This document shows positions 48,209 through 57,331 of a DNA stretch of 64,000 bases, in pieces. The DNA comes from Cyclobacterium qasimii M12-11B. GTDB taxonomy: Bacteria; Bacteroidota; Bacteroidia; Cytophagales; Cyclobacteriaceae. The notes below the pieces were generated by a model that had not been told where the DNA came from, did not search any database, and worked only from the letters and a program-made list of their open reading frames with translations. The position numbers and the translations under genes were made by a program. The stretch covers positions 62,001 to 126,000 of the forward strand of contig NZ_ATNM01000110.1 in NCBI RefSeq assembly GCF_000427295.1, given 5' to 3'. The number at the start of each line of letters is the position of its first letter. Position 1 is the stretch's first letter.

Positions 48209-49564
48209 ATTCATGAGTTTATTTACTACTTTCGCTGTTTTCTCAAGTGTTTCAGTAATGTCTTTTTCGGTATGAGAATACGAAATGCTGCCTTGTTTAA
48301 TCGGCAAAGGAAAATTATAGATTCCTTCTTGGATTAGCTCATTTCTATAGGCTTTATCCCATGCAAAGTCATGATTTAAAACAATGTCATGAAAATCTAC
48401 AGGTGCATGGTCCATAAAATAAACACAATAGGCAGATTTTATACGTGCCACCTTAAAGGGCTTATCATATTTGCTAAAGATATCTGTTAATCCATTCTCC
48501 AACATTCCTCCCATGGCTTCCAGGTGTTCATATACCGCAGTCTCAGGAGAAGACAACTTTCTCAATGTGGCAATGGCTGCTGCATCTGTGAAAGGGTGGG
48601 CATTGAAAGTACCAGCAATTAAAACCCTCTTACCCTTTTCTGGGTGGTTAAAATAATCCATGTATTTCTTCTTGCCACCGATCACCCCTATAGGATAACC
48701 ATTGGCTACAGCTTTGCCAAAAGAACTTAGATCTGGCGTAACGCCACAAATACTTTGGTAACCTCCTAAAGCATGTCGAAAGCCTGTTTTCACTTCATCA
48801 AAAACCAACAGAAAACCTTTTTCATCTGCCATTTTACGCAAATCTTTCAGGTAACCATCCTTTGGTTTTACAATGCCAATATTTTGCAAAATCGGTTCAA
48901 GAATAATACAAGCTACAGGATACTTGTCCACCACATAGGCGATTGATTCCAGGTCATTAAAATTCACTACATGGATCAGGTCTTTATGGCTTTGTGGAAT
49001 TCCTGCTGACAAAGAATCATAAGGATACTCTCCCGGAGAAACCCTGGGCCCTATATCGTCAAGACTACTCATTACATTTGCCGAAACATCATTGTGCCAA
49101 CCATTGTACCCGCCTTGAATGATGATGACATGGTCTTTTTCAGTAACCGCCCTTGAAATTCGAATGGCATGGTAGGTGGCTTCTGAACCAGTACAAGTCA
49201 CTTGTATACTTTCCACCGTAGGTACGCAGGCACAAAACAAGGCTGCCAATTCGCCTTCATGCGTAGTAGGTCCAGCCCCCATCAGCACCTCATAGTCTTC
49301 CATGGATTTCTTTACTGCTCCATTGACATCCGGATCATTGTGTCCTAAAAAAGCTGAAGCAAAGCCCGCTTGATAATCGATGTATTCATTTCCATCAACA
49401 TCCCAAATCCTACTGCCCTTCCCTTTTAAAAAGGCAATATTTGGGTCTGATTTCCGATTTAAAGAAACCACACCACCAGGTATCCATTTCTCGTTTTTAT
49501 TAAGTAATGCTTTTGATTTTGGCCAATTATTCATAATAATAAATTGAATTATTTCTACATACAC
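48197..49564 (-). CDS. Class III PLP-dependent aminotransferase (glutamate-1-semialdehyde aminomutase-like)
   Basis: About 444 residues from the likely ATG at 49531 (MNNWPKSKALL); the 49564 start adds an unneeded hydrophobic tail. It resembles GSA aminomutase and other class III enzymes: WDVDGNEYIDYQAGFASAFLGHNDPDV at the start, TCTGSEATYHAIRISRAVT, LVFDEVKTGFRHALGGYQ for the PLP Asp, and the Schiff-base lysine in SFGKAVANGYPIG. HemL itself is expected elsewhere in the genome, and the catabolic context suggests that this one moves an amino group of the cluster's substrate. Transcribed leftward, 17 bases after the Gfo/Idh gene. Confidence 0.88.
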   Translation of the reverse strand: MYVEIIQFIIMNNWPKSKALLNKNEKWIPGGVVSLNRKSDPNIAFLKGKGSRIWDVDGNEYIDYQAGFASAFLGHNDPDVNGAVKKSMEDYEVLMGAGPTTHEGELAALFCACVPTVESIQVTCTGSEATYHAIRISRAVTEKDHVIIIQGGYNGWHNDVSANVMSSLDDIGPRVSPGEYPYDSLSAGIPQSHKDLIHVVNFNDLESIAYVVDKYPVACIILEPILQNIGIVKPKDGYLKDLRKMADEKGFLLVFDEVKTGFRHALGGYQSICGVTPDLSSFGKAVANGYPIGVIGGKKKYMDYFNHPEKGKRVLIAGTFNAHPFTDAAAIATLRKLSSPETAVYEHLEAMGGMLENGLTDIFSKYDKPFKVARIKSAYCVYFMDHAPVDFHDIVLNHDFAWDKAYRNELIQEGIYNFPLPIKQGSISYSHTEKDITETLEKTAKVVNKLMNKGV

Positions 49565-49580
49565 CCACTAAGGATGTCAA

Positions 49581-50807
49581 TTATACGTCAAATGTTGGAA
49601 TTTTCATGCTTTCGCCTCCCCTTAAGGCCGACTGATGGGCAATTATCCCCGGAGCAGTATAGGCCAAGGCTTCATGAATATTCACCAAAGGTTCACGTTC
49701 ATTTATTACAGCTTCCACAAATTCATGGGTGATAAAAGTATGAGATCCATCGTGCCCACTATTATGTCTCAATGGCTTAGGAAGAGCATCTGTCTCCCAC
49801 CAATCCTGCTGATGGTAATCTTCTTTTTCTGCCCGCTTAAACAAAAATCCTGCATCATCTCTTCCAAGTTCTTCAGAAGCATTGATCTTCACTTCTTCCA
49901 GCCCATGTGGATCCCTGGCATATAAGCTCATCTTATCACCATGCCATTCACCTCTTTCAGTCCCCATCAAGGCTCCTCGCCAACATACTGACATCCTACT
50001 GGCATTGCCTTTATTGGTTTTGAAAAGGGCTGTTTCATTCCAGAATGGATTGTTATATGGGTTTCCTTTCAAAGCTTCACTGCCATCTCCCCAACCAAGG
50101 CAGCTTACATCGGTAAATCGCTCACCAGTGACAGAAATATGATAAGAAGTACAATGCGTAGGATACATCATTGGTGGCATACCATGTCTCCAGGTAGGTT
50201 TTCCATCTTCAAAGAATAGCACTTCCAAACCGGGGTGATGATAATCTGCCTCTACTCTGAATATATTGCCAAACTTACCTTCTTTATAAAATTTCTGTGC
50301 AGATATTACCACCTGATGGAAGACACTGGTTTCAGCCATCATATAGGTTAATCCTGTTCTATTTACAGTATTTCTGAGTCTTTCGCAATCCTCAATAGAC
50401 ATTGCTGCTGGCACTGCACAAAGCACATGCTTGCCTGCATTCAAACAAGCAAGAACATGTGCTGCATGATCAGGTGCTGGAGTGGCAATAAATACCGCTT
50501 CTACCTTCGAATCTTTTAACAGTAATTCCAGGGAATCGTAACTTTTGGAGCAATTGTAAACTTCCATTAGTCTTTCTCTCCTATCTTTCCTTAAATCACT
50601 TACCGCCTCCACTATACAATTGGGATGCTCATGGAAGAAAAACCCTGCGCCAAATCTTCCACCTACCACTGCCATTCTTAGTTTTCGATCACTCTTTGGT
50701 GGGCCGGCAAAGGCAAACCTTGGGCTCACCACTAAGGAGGCTCCCAATAATCCTGCTGTTTTCAAAAAAAACCTTCGTTGCTTTCCTGATAATGAATCTG
50801 GTTTCAT
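49581..50807 (-). CDS. Gfo/Idh/MocA family oxidoreductase with Tat-like signal
   Basis: 408 residues. The N-terminus KQRRFFLKTAGLLGASLVVSPRFAFA is a twin-arginine-type export signal. Rossmann motif MAVVGGRFGAGF (about 46-57), then CAVPAAMSIED where most members have EKP. The substrate domain includes EADYHHPGLEVLF and MMYPTHCTSYHISVTGERF. Likely a periplasmic oxidoreductase acting on the substrate before uptake, and the first gene of the GntR-controlled cluster. Confidence 0.87.
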   Translation of the reverse strand: MKPDSLSGKQRRFFLKTAGLLGASLVVSPRFAFAGPPKSDRKLRMAVVGGRFGAGFFFHEHPNCIVEAVSDLRKDRRERLMEVYNCSKSYDSLELLLKDSKVEAVFIATPAPDHAAHVLACLNAGKHVLCAVPAAMSIEDCERLRNTVNRTGLTYMMAETSVFHQVVISAQKFYKEGKFGNIFRVEADYHHPGLEVLFFEDGKPTWRHGMPPMMYPTHCTSYHISVTGERFTDVSCLGWGDGSEALKGNPYNNPFWNETALFKTNKGNASRMSVCWRGALMGTERGEWHGDKMSLYARDPHGLEEVKINASEELGRDDAGFLFKRAEKEDYHQQDWWETDALPKPLRHNSGHDGSHTFITHEFVEAVINEREPLVNIHEALAYTAPGIIAHQSALRGGESMKIPTFDV

Positions 50808-51426
50808 AATTATAATAAATTTATTATTGATTTTTTAAAATTGATTAATACCTAAACAGGCCATAGTATAAGTTCCGGTCGTTACAAAGCCAGGTTAATA
50901 GTTTAGATTTTGAATTAACGTCGGCCCATCATTGGTTTCACTAAGGTCAATTTGTGCCTGTAGAATTGGGTGAGTTTCATTCCTACCCTTTGTAAGGTGG
51001 ATAGGACCAATAAAATAAATACAAAAGCCCTTTCCACTTCCACTTTGCTCACATTTGTAAATCTGATTTTGTTATTTATTAAGTTTTGAATAATACTAAT
51101 GTCAATTTAGCCAGGTACTGGAAAAGCTTATAATGATTAACAGGTACTTTAAACAAATTTTGTTTACCAAAAATATACTTTTTTGTTTACAAAAGAAAAA
51201 TAAACCGATAAAAAGTCAACTAAATTAAGCATAAAAAAACGAAATTTAAATGTAAAGTACTTATTTACAAATGATTAACATTAAACCCTGAAAAAGCTTA
51301 ATAAAAAAATGATTAGGTTAAATGACTTTTAATGAAACGCAATTAAAAAATACTTCCCCAATCGATAACAAGATTAAGGGCAACCTATAAATCCAGTAAC
51401 CTAAATGAAAATCTTCAATCTTGGCA
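50808..51426. other. Regulatory region of the catabolic cluster
   Basis: 619 bases between the Gfo/Idh gene and gntR. No gene supported. It contains two near-palindromic sites at 51158-51171 and 51181-51194, listed separately. Confidence 0.65.
51158..51194. promoter_or_regulatory. Two putative GntR-family operators
   Basis: TTTTGTTTACCAAA at 51158-51171 and the perfect palindrome TTTTGTTTACAAAA at 51181-51194, spaced 23 bases start to start (about two helical turns). Two further copies lie beyond the gntR gene. They are about 350 bases before the Gfo/Idh start. Confidence 0.55.
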
Positions 51427-52062
51427 TCACAGGTCAAGTGAAGCCATTTCCCCTCTTAACAGATGCTTTTTCAGCTTCTCCTCAGCTTTATCCAAGTCCT
51501 TATTTTTAAGTGCAGACACGATTTCCCTGTGCTCTTCATCTGTATGTTCATAATCGCTCATGTGTACCTGTGTATGCCCCAATTTCTGGTGGAATAGCGG
51601 GATATTACTCAATTGGTAAATTTGCATCAGCTTTTCATTTCCAGACAGCTCGATCATCTTCTCATGAAACCTTACATCTGCTTCACAGGCTCCCTCAAAG
51701 TACTCACGCTTAAACATTGTTGTAAAATCATCGCATATTTCCTCCAGCATTAAAATGTCTTTCTTATCCTGTTTCTGAAAAATTAACCGCAATGCGCCCA
51801 ACTCAATAATTTCCCTTACCTCACGAATCTCCTTAACATCTTCAGGCGTGAGACTTTTAACAAAAAAACCTCCCTTTTCACCGAAAACCACCAGGTTTTC
51901 ACCAAGCAAACGATTCAATGCTTCTCTTACGGCCATCCTATTTACATTTAGATGGGTCGCCCAATAATCTTCCTTCAAGCGGACGCCTGAAACCAGATGA
52001 TTGGACAATATCTTCCTTCTTAATTCAGAATAAACCTTAAAGGAGAGCGAATCATTTTTCAT
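51427..52062 (-). CDS. GntR family regulator, FadR/FCD subfamily
   Basis: 211 residues. The N-terminal winged helix (YSELRRKILSNHLVSGVRLKEDYWATHLNVNRMAVREALNRLLGENLVVFGEKGGFFV) is followed by an FCD effector domain (about 75-205). The FCD metal-binding histidines are visible in DVRFHEKMIELSG, EEHREIVSAL and KKHLLRG; these domains usually sense carboxylated metabolites. Best placed to control the minus-strand genes to its left, since four matching near-palindromes flank it. Confidence 0.92.
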   Translation of the reverse strand: MKNDSLSFKVYSELRRKILSNHLVSGVRLKEDYWATHLNVNRMAVREALNRLLGENLVVFGEKGGFFVKSLTPEDVKEIREVREIIELGALRLIFQKQDKKDILMLEEICDDFTTMFKREYFEGACEADVRFHEKMIELSGNEKLMQIYQLSNIPLFHQKLGHTQVHMSDYEHTDEEHREIVSALKNKDLDKAEEKLKKHLLRGEMASLDL

Positions 52063-52072
52063 TTACAGGGTG

Positions 52073-52158
52073 TTAAGTTTACAAAATGACCACAAAATAA
52101 CACAAAAAACACCATTAAAATAGGTTTTTTCTCTCAATCCTTAAACTTGTAAACAAAA
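52073..52158. promoter_or_regulatory. Two further putative GntR-family operators
   Basis: TTAAGTTTACAAAA at 52073-52086 and ACTTGTAAACAAAA at 52145-52158, both sharing GT-(TT/AA)-AC with the pair at 51158-51194. They lie upstream of gntR, suggesting autoregulation. Confidence 0.5.
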
Positions 52159-52413
52159 TGACTACCCTTTTGCATGCAATAGGCGCACTTTTATAATCAA
52201 TATTCCACAATTACCCCCCTCATTCTATAGTGTTAAGGATCGAAACCTTATGCACACCTTTTAGTTAAATCTTAGAATGGCTTCATTATTGTTTAAAATA
52301 AATAATATTGTTCAACAATTATATTCTTCCAAATAGAACTTTTGCCTACTTATTTCGATTAACAACCTATGGCAAACTACTTTTAGCCAAAGAAAATAAT
52401 TAACGACTGAAAA
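52087..52413. other. Intergenic region between gntR and the DUF5686 gene
   Basis: Divergent region of about 330 bases. Apart from the two operator-like sites I see no gene or strong hairpin. Confidence 0.5.
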
Positions 52414-54897
52414 TTGAAAACAAAATATCTACTTTTAATTCTATCTATTTTATTGTCCGTGTCTACTTATGGACAGGTTGTCATTAATGGAAAAGTTACT
52501 GATGCTGAAACTGGTGATCCTATTCCTTTTGCTTCAGTTATATTACAAGGCACTAGCACCGGGAATTCAACTGATTTTGAGGGTAACTTCACTATTACAA
52601 GCAATAGTAAAGCAGACAGTATTGAGGCAACCTATATTGGGTATATACCTCAAACAAAAGCCATCGGCAACGAAAAGGAACTTACCGTTAATTTTCAACT
52701 GCGTCCCTCTGATATTCAAATGGAAGCATTCGTTTTTGAGGCAGGAGAGAATCCGGCATTCGAAATAATTAGAAAAGCGGTAGACAAGAAAAAGCAATTT
52801 GATAAAAGAAATCTCGAAGCGTACGAAACAAAAAACTACACCAAAATAGAAATTGACATAGACCATGTCTCTGAAGCCTTTACAAAAAGAAAAGCGGTTC
52901 AAAAAGTAACCGCTGTTTTAGATTCCATTAAGCAATTGACCAATGATGAAGGCGAAAAGATTTTGCCAGTATTTTTCTCTGAAACACTCTCTTCATTTTA
53001 CTTCAGAAACAATCCAGAGCTTAAAAAAGAGGTGGTAGAAAAATCTAAGGTTACGGGTGTAGGGATAACTGATGGGTCCACTGCTTCCCAAATCACTGGT
53101 TCCGCTTTTCAGGAATATAACTTTTACAGAAATTGGCTGGTGATTCTAGAGAAAGAATTCGTTTCCCCGATTGCTGATGGATGGCGTGGCTTTTATGACT
53201 ACGACCTTCTGGATTCTGTCAAAATCGGTGAAGACTCTGTTTATGCCTTGCAAGTCTATCCACTGAGGGAGCAAGATTTGGCATTTTCTGGTACCATTTG
53301 GATCAACAAGGACACCTATGCTTTAAAACAGGTAGATCTTACGATACCAAAGGAGGCCAATCTTAACTTTATCGAAAGAATTAAGATCCAACAGGAATTA
53401 ACACCTACCCAGCAAGGAGCACTTATCCCATCAAAAACACGTGTGCAAGTTAAAATCGGTCAGATAACGCCAAAGACTGCCGGTTTGTTAGCGAAATTTT
53501 ACACGGCCGTTGACAGTATTAGCACTGGAGACCCAAAACCTACTTCCTTTTTCAATCAAGCTGTTGTTCTTAAACCTGATTTTGATATTGTAGGAGAGGA
53601 TTTCTGGAATCAAAACAGAAAAGACCCACTTAGCAACGAAGAATTAGCCGTTCTACAGATGGTAGACACTTTAAAAAAAATCCCAGTAGTTCGGTTTTAT
53701 TCAGAGGGATTAAAATTTCTTGCTTCTGGTTATTTACCTATAGGCAAGCTTGATCTGGGACCATGGCCAGGTTTTTTTAACTACAATAATGTAGAAGGCA
53801 TAAGGTTGGGGGCTGGGTTACGGACCAATTCGAAGTTCAGTAAAAAATGGACACTTATGGGCTATGCCGCTTATGGCTTTCTAGACCAACGCTGGAAATA
53901 TGAAGGAGGAATAACCAGGATTTTGGACAGAAATAGGTGGACAACCATCAAGCTTTCTACGCAAAAAGAAATAGACCAGGTAGGACTGGAAATGGAAAAT
54001 TTGGAGGGAAATAGTATTTTCATGGCTGCCAGTAGATTTGGCACCCTGCGAAGACCTTTTATCTCTACCAACCATCGATTGGATCTTAAAAGAGAATTAT
54101 TTAAAGGTTTGACCTTGTATGGGGGCTTGAAATCAAACCATTTTGATCCCTTGTACAATTACTATCATAGGGATAATGAGGGGGATTCTGAACTTAAAAC
54201 AGAATTCAGAACCACGGAAGCTAAAGTAGGGCTACGATATGGTCGAGACGAAACCTTTATCATTAATGACAACGAAAGAATTTCTTTAGGACCTTCCCGA
54301 TGGCCGATTTTCGCACTTAATTATGCTCAGGGTTTTAAATGGCTGAAAGGTGAATACAATTATTCCAAGTTAAACCTTTCGATCTCTCAAAAACTAAACA
54401 TGGGCATGTTGGGTATTTCGAGATATGAGGCAGAAGCAGGAAAAGTCTTTGGTGAGGTACCCTACCCTATATTGGAAAACCACTTGGGAAATGAAACGCT
54501 ATTTTATACTTCGGCAGCATTCAACACGATGAATTTCAATGAATTTGCTTCTGATCAATACTTTAGCATCCGGTACAGACACTTTTTTGAAGGTTTTCTA
54601 TTGAATAAAATCCCATTGATTAGAAAATTAAAATGGAGGGCTGTGGCCAATGCCAATGTGCTTTTTGGCTCAGCAAGTGAGGCAAACAAGTCTCACGCAC
54701 CTTTAATTGATCCTGAAGGCTTTGCATTGCAGCCTTTTGGGAGCCTTGACTCTACAAAGCCCTACCTGGAACTGGGCTATGGGGTAGAAAATATCTTTAA
54801 ATTTTTCAGAGTGGATTTCTTTCACAGAATGACTTATTTGGATGACCCGGAAACTAAACCATTTGCTGTAAAAGTCAGTGCCCAAATAATTTTCTAA
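52414..54897 (+). CDS. DUF5686/carboxypeptidase-regulatory-like outer-membrane protein
   Basis: 827 residues, TTG start, with a signal peptide (LLLILSILLSVSTYGQ). Residues about 22-105 are a carboxypeptidase-regulatory-like beta domain (GKVTDAETGDPIPFASVILQGTSTGNSTDFEGNFTI). The rest matches the DUF5686 family: NPAFEIIRKAVDKKKQFDKRNLEAYE, then a beta-rich C-terminal half ending FAVKVSAQIIF, typical of an outer-membrane barrel. Function unknown. The ending -IIF with an aromatic final residue supports outer-membrane insertion. Confidence 0.88.
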   Translation: MKTKYLLLILSILLSVSTYGQVVINGKVTDAETGDPIPFASVILQGTSTGNSTDFEGNFTITSNSKADSIEATYIGYIPQTKAIGNEKELTVNFQLRPSDIQMEAFVFEAGENPAFEIIRKAVDKKKQFDKRNLEAYETKNYTKIEIDIDHVSEAFTKRKAVQKVTAVLDSIKQLTNDEGEKILPVFFSETLSSFYFRNNPELKKEVVEKSKVTGVGITDGSTASQITGSAFQEYNFYRNWLVILEKEFVSPIADGWRGFYDYDLLDSVKIGEDSVYALQVYPLREQDLAFSGTIWINKDTYALKQVDLTIPKEANLNFIERIKIQQELTPTQQGALIPSKTRVQVKIGQITPKTAGLLAKFYTAVDSISTGDPKPTSFFNQAVVLKPDFDIVGEDFWNQNRKDPLSNEELAVLQMVDTLKKIPVVRFYSEGLKFLASGYLPIGKLDLGPWPGFFNYNNVEGIRLGAGLRTNSKFSKKWTLMGYAAYGFLDQRWKYEGGITRILDRNRWTTIKLSTQKEIDQVGLEMENLEGNSIFMAASRFGTLRRPFISTNHRLDLKRELFKGLTLYGGLKSNHFDPLYNYYHRDNEGDSELKTEFRTTEAKVGLRYGRDETFIINDNERISLGPSRWPIFALNYAQGFKWLKGEYNYSKLNLSISQKLNMGMLGISRYEAEAGKVFGEVPYPILENHLGNETLFYTSAAFNTMNFNEFASDQYFSIRYRHFFEGFLLNKIPLIRKLKWRAVANANVLFGSASEANKSHAPLIDPEGFALQPFGSLDSTKPYLELGYGVENIFKFFRVDFFHRMTYLDDPETKPFAVKVSAQIIF

Positions 54898-54952
54898 CGA
54901 CTTAGATTGAAGGATAAAGGTGAATTAGTGAAAATAATAAAATCACACAGAG

Positions 54953-56322
54953 ATGGAGATAAGAGACCTTTTTAACCAGCAAAGTGACTTTTTCAATTCA
55001 AACAAAACCAAAAATGTAAGTTTTAGAATTGAACAATTAAAAAATTTAAAGACATTCTAAAAGAGAATGAAGGGTTACTTTATGAAGCAATCTATGAGGA
55101 TTTTGGAAAGTCTGAATTTGAAACTTACCTGACTGAATTATCATTGCTTTATCACGAGGTCAATGGCTTAATAAAAAACGTGAAAAAGTGGAGTAAACGA
55201 AAAAAGGTAAGTACTGGAATAGCCAATTTCCCAGCAAAAAGCTACATTATCCCAGAACCAATGGGAGTCACTCTGATTATTGGTGCTTGGAATTACCCTT
55301 ACCAACTTTCGCTTCTACCCGCCATCACCTCACTTGCAGCTGGAAATACGGTTATTCTAAAACCTAGTGAGCTTCCTTCCAGGACTTCTAAAGTAATGGC
55401 AAGAATCATCAATGATAATTTCCCAAGCAACTATTTTCATGTCATCGAAGGAGGAGTAAAAGAAACTACTGAATTATTAGAAAATCGATTTGATAAAATA
55501 TTTTTCACGGGAAGTATACCCGTTGGTAAAATTATTTATCAAGCTGCAGCAAAACATTTAACTCCCGTCACGCTAGAACTTGGAGGGAAAAGTCCAACTT
55601 TTGTACTTGCTGATGCGGATATTGAGATGACCGCTAAACGAATTGTTTGGTCAAAATTCCTAAATGCAGGGCAGACCTGTATTGCTCCTGACTATATTTT
55701 AGTAGATCAATCCATAGAAGCACTTTTTCTAAAAGCGCTAAAAGATGAAATTGAAGCCAACTATAAAAACAAGGGGGATATTGAGGAAAACTATTTGAGA
55801 ATTATTGACAACAAAAATTTTGACCGCCTCAGTAAATTGATTGAAACAGGACAGGTTTATTTTGGAGCTGATTTAAATCGAGCCAAAAGATTTATTGGAC
55901 CAACAATTTTACAAAATGTTTCTTTCAAGGATGAAGTAATGAAAGAGGAAATTTTTGGACCTATTCTTCCTGTTTTATCTTTCACCAACCTTGAAGAGGT
56001 GATAAAGACTGTGAAGGAAAGGCCAAAACCACTTTCCTGCTATATCTACTCGAAAAACAGAAAAACGATTGATAAATTATTGACTGAACTCTCTTTCGGT
56101 GGCGGAGCAGTAAATGACAGTGTCATGCACCTGTCGAATACCAACCTTCCATTTGGAGGGATTGGATCAAGTGGCATTGGGAGTTACCATGGCAAAGCCG
56201 GGTTTGACTCCTTCACCCATTACAAAAGCATATTGGATAAACCCTTTTGGTTTGAAGGGAATATCAAATATGCTCCTTACACGAAGAAAAAGAAGGCTAT
56301 CATTAAGTGGCTTTTTGAATAG
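54953..56322 (+). CDS. Aldehyde dehydrogenase (one-base frameshift near the 5' end)
   Basis: NAD(P)-dependent oxidation of an aldehyde to an acid. The long open frame starts inside the family at 55144, but ATG 54953 opens MEIRDLFNQQSDFFNS and with one added base in the A6 run at 55039-55044 (A7) becomes QLKKFKDILKENEGLLYEAIYEDFGKSEFETYLTE, the standard class 3 ALDH start, for 456 residues. PLGVTLIIGAWNYPYQLSL, GGVKETTELL, ELGGKSPTFVLADAD (with E of the catalytic pair), NAGQTCIAPDY (the catalytic Cys) and PFGGIGSSGIGSYHGKAGFDSF are all present. Confidence 0.9.
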
Positions 56323-56436
56323 ATCGACAGTAATCTCGAAAAGCCCAATAACCCTTATTAATCCATGAATGCTCTTCCCCTGAAGAAAAATCAGGACCAG
56401 GCTAGGTAAATTAAGTGATTGTTATGGGATAAGCGT

Positions 56437-57314
56437 TTAAATGATATTCAGCGCTTGTTCTTTAATTTTCTCCAATTCATCTTTCATGTTGATAACATGG
56501 TGTTGAATGGATGAATCGTTTGCCTTGGATCCTATGGTATTGATTTCTCTGCCCATTTCCTGGCTTACAAAACCCATCTTTTTTCCTTCAGATTTATTTG
56601 ACCGCAACACCTCTGCAAAAAGATTCAAATGAGCTTCTAACCTGACAACCTCTTCGGTGATGTCTAACTTCTCAAAATAGTAAATAAGTTCTTGTTCAAA
56701 TCGGTTCTTATCAAAATCCTGATCCTTCACCCATTCAGAAAAATTATCTCTAATCTTTTCAATAAGCCTGTTTTTACGAACAGGAACCAATGTATTAATA
56801 CTGTTTAGGCTTTCTGTAATAACAGACAGGCTCTCTTGAAATTTCTCCATCAACACAGCGCCCTCCTTGATTCTAAATTGGTCGCAGTCCTTTAAAGCTT
56901 CTTCTAAAACCGGTAAATAATTTTCCAGGCTTCATTATAATCAGACTTCTCTACATTTATAGTGCTCACTCCTGGAGACTGTAGCGCCAGTTTAAATACA
57001 TCTACCGTCGAACCGTTGACCATTTCAGCCATTCCCGCATATTTTTCATAATACCTTTGGAAGAGTTCCTCTTGTATTACTATTGGAAGGTCATCTTCTT
57101 TTTTGGCACTGAAATCAATGGAAACATTAACTTTCCCTCTTTCAAGAATGCCAGAAACAATGCTTTTTACTTCTGTTTCCTTTTCTGAAAACTGCTTAGG
57201 AGCCCTGAAATTCAGGTCTAAAAACTTAGAATTTAGGGTCTTAACTTCTATTTGAACCGTAAAATTAGCGTCCTCATATACTGCCAGGCCAAAGCCTGTC
57301 ATTGATTTTATCAT
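56437..57314 (-). CDS. yicC: YicC family endoribonuclease (frameshift in the middle)
   Basis: YicC-type proteins, recently shown in E. coli to be endoribonucleases. The 5' part (MIKSMTGFGLAVYEDANFTVQIEVKTLNSKFLDLNFRAPK) is the YicC N-terminal domain; the 3' part (RNKSEGKKMGFVSQEMGREINTIGSKANDSSIQHHVINMKDELEKIKEQALNI) is the DUF1732 C-terminal domain. As written the first part stops at 56904. One added base at the AAA 56915-56917 (T3 to T4 on the coding strand) joins WKIILPVLEEALKDCDQFRIKEGAVLM into a 292-residue protein, the family length. No other defects. Confidence 0.9.
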
Positions 57315-57331
57315 TTCAAAAGATTTTGTAT

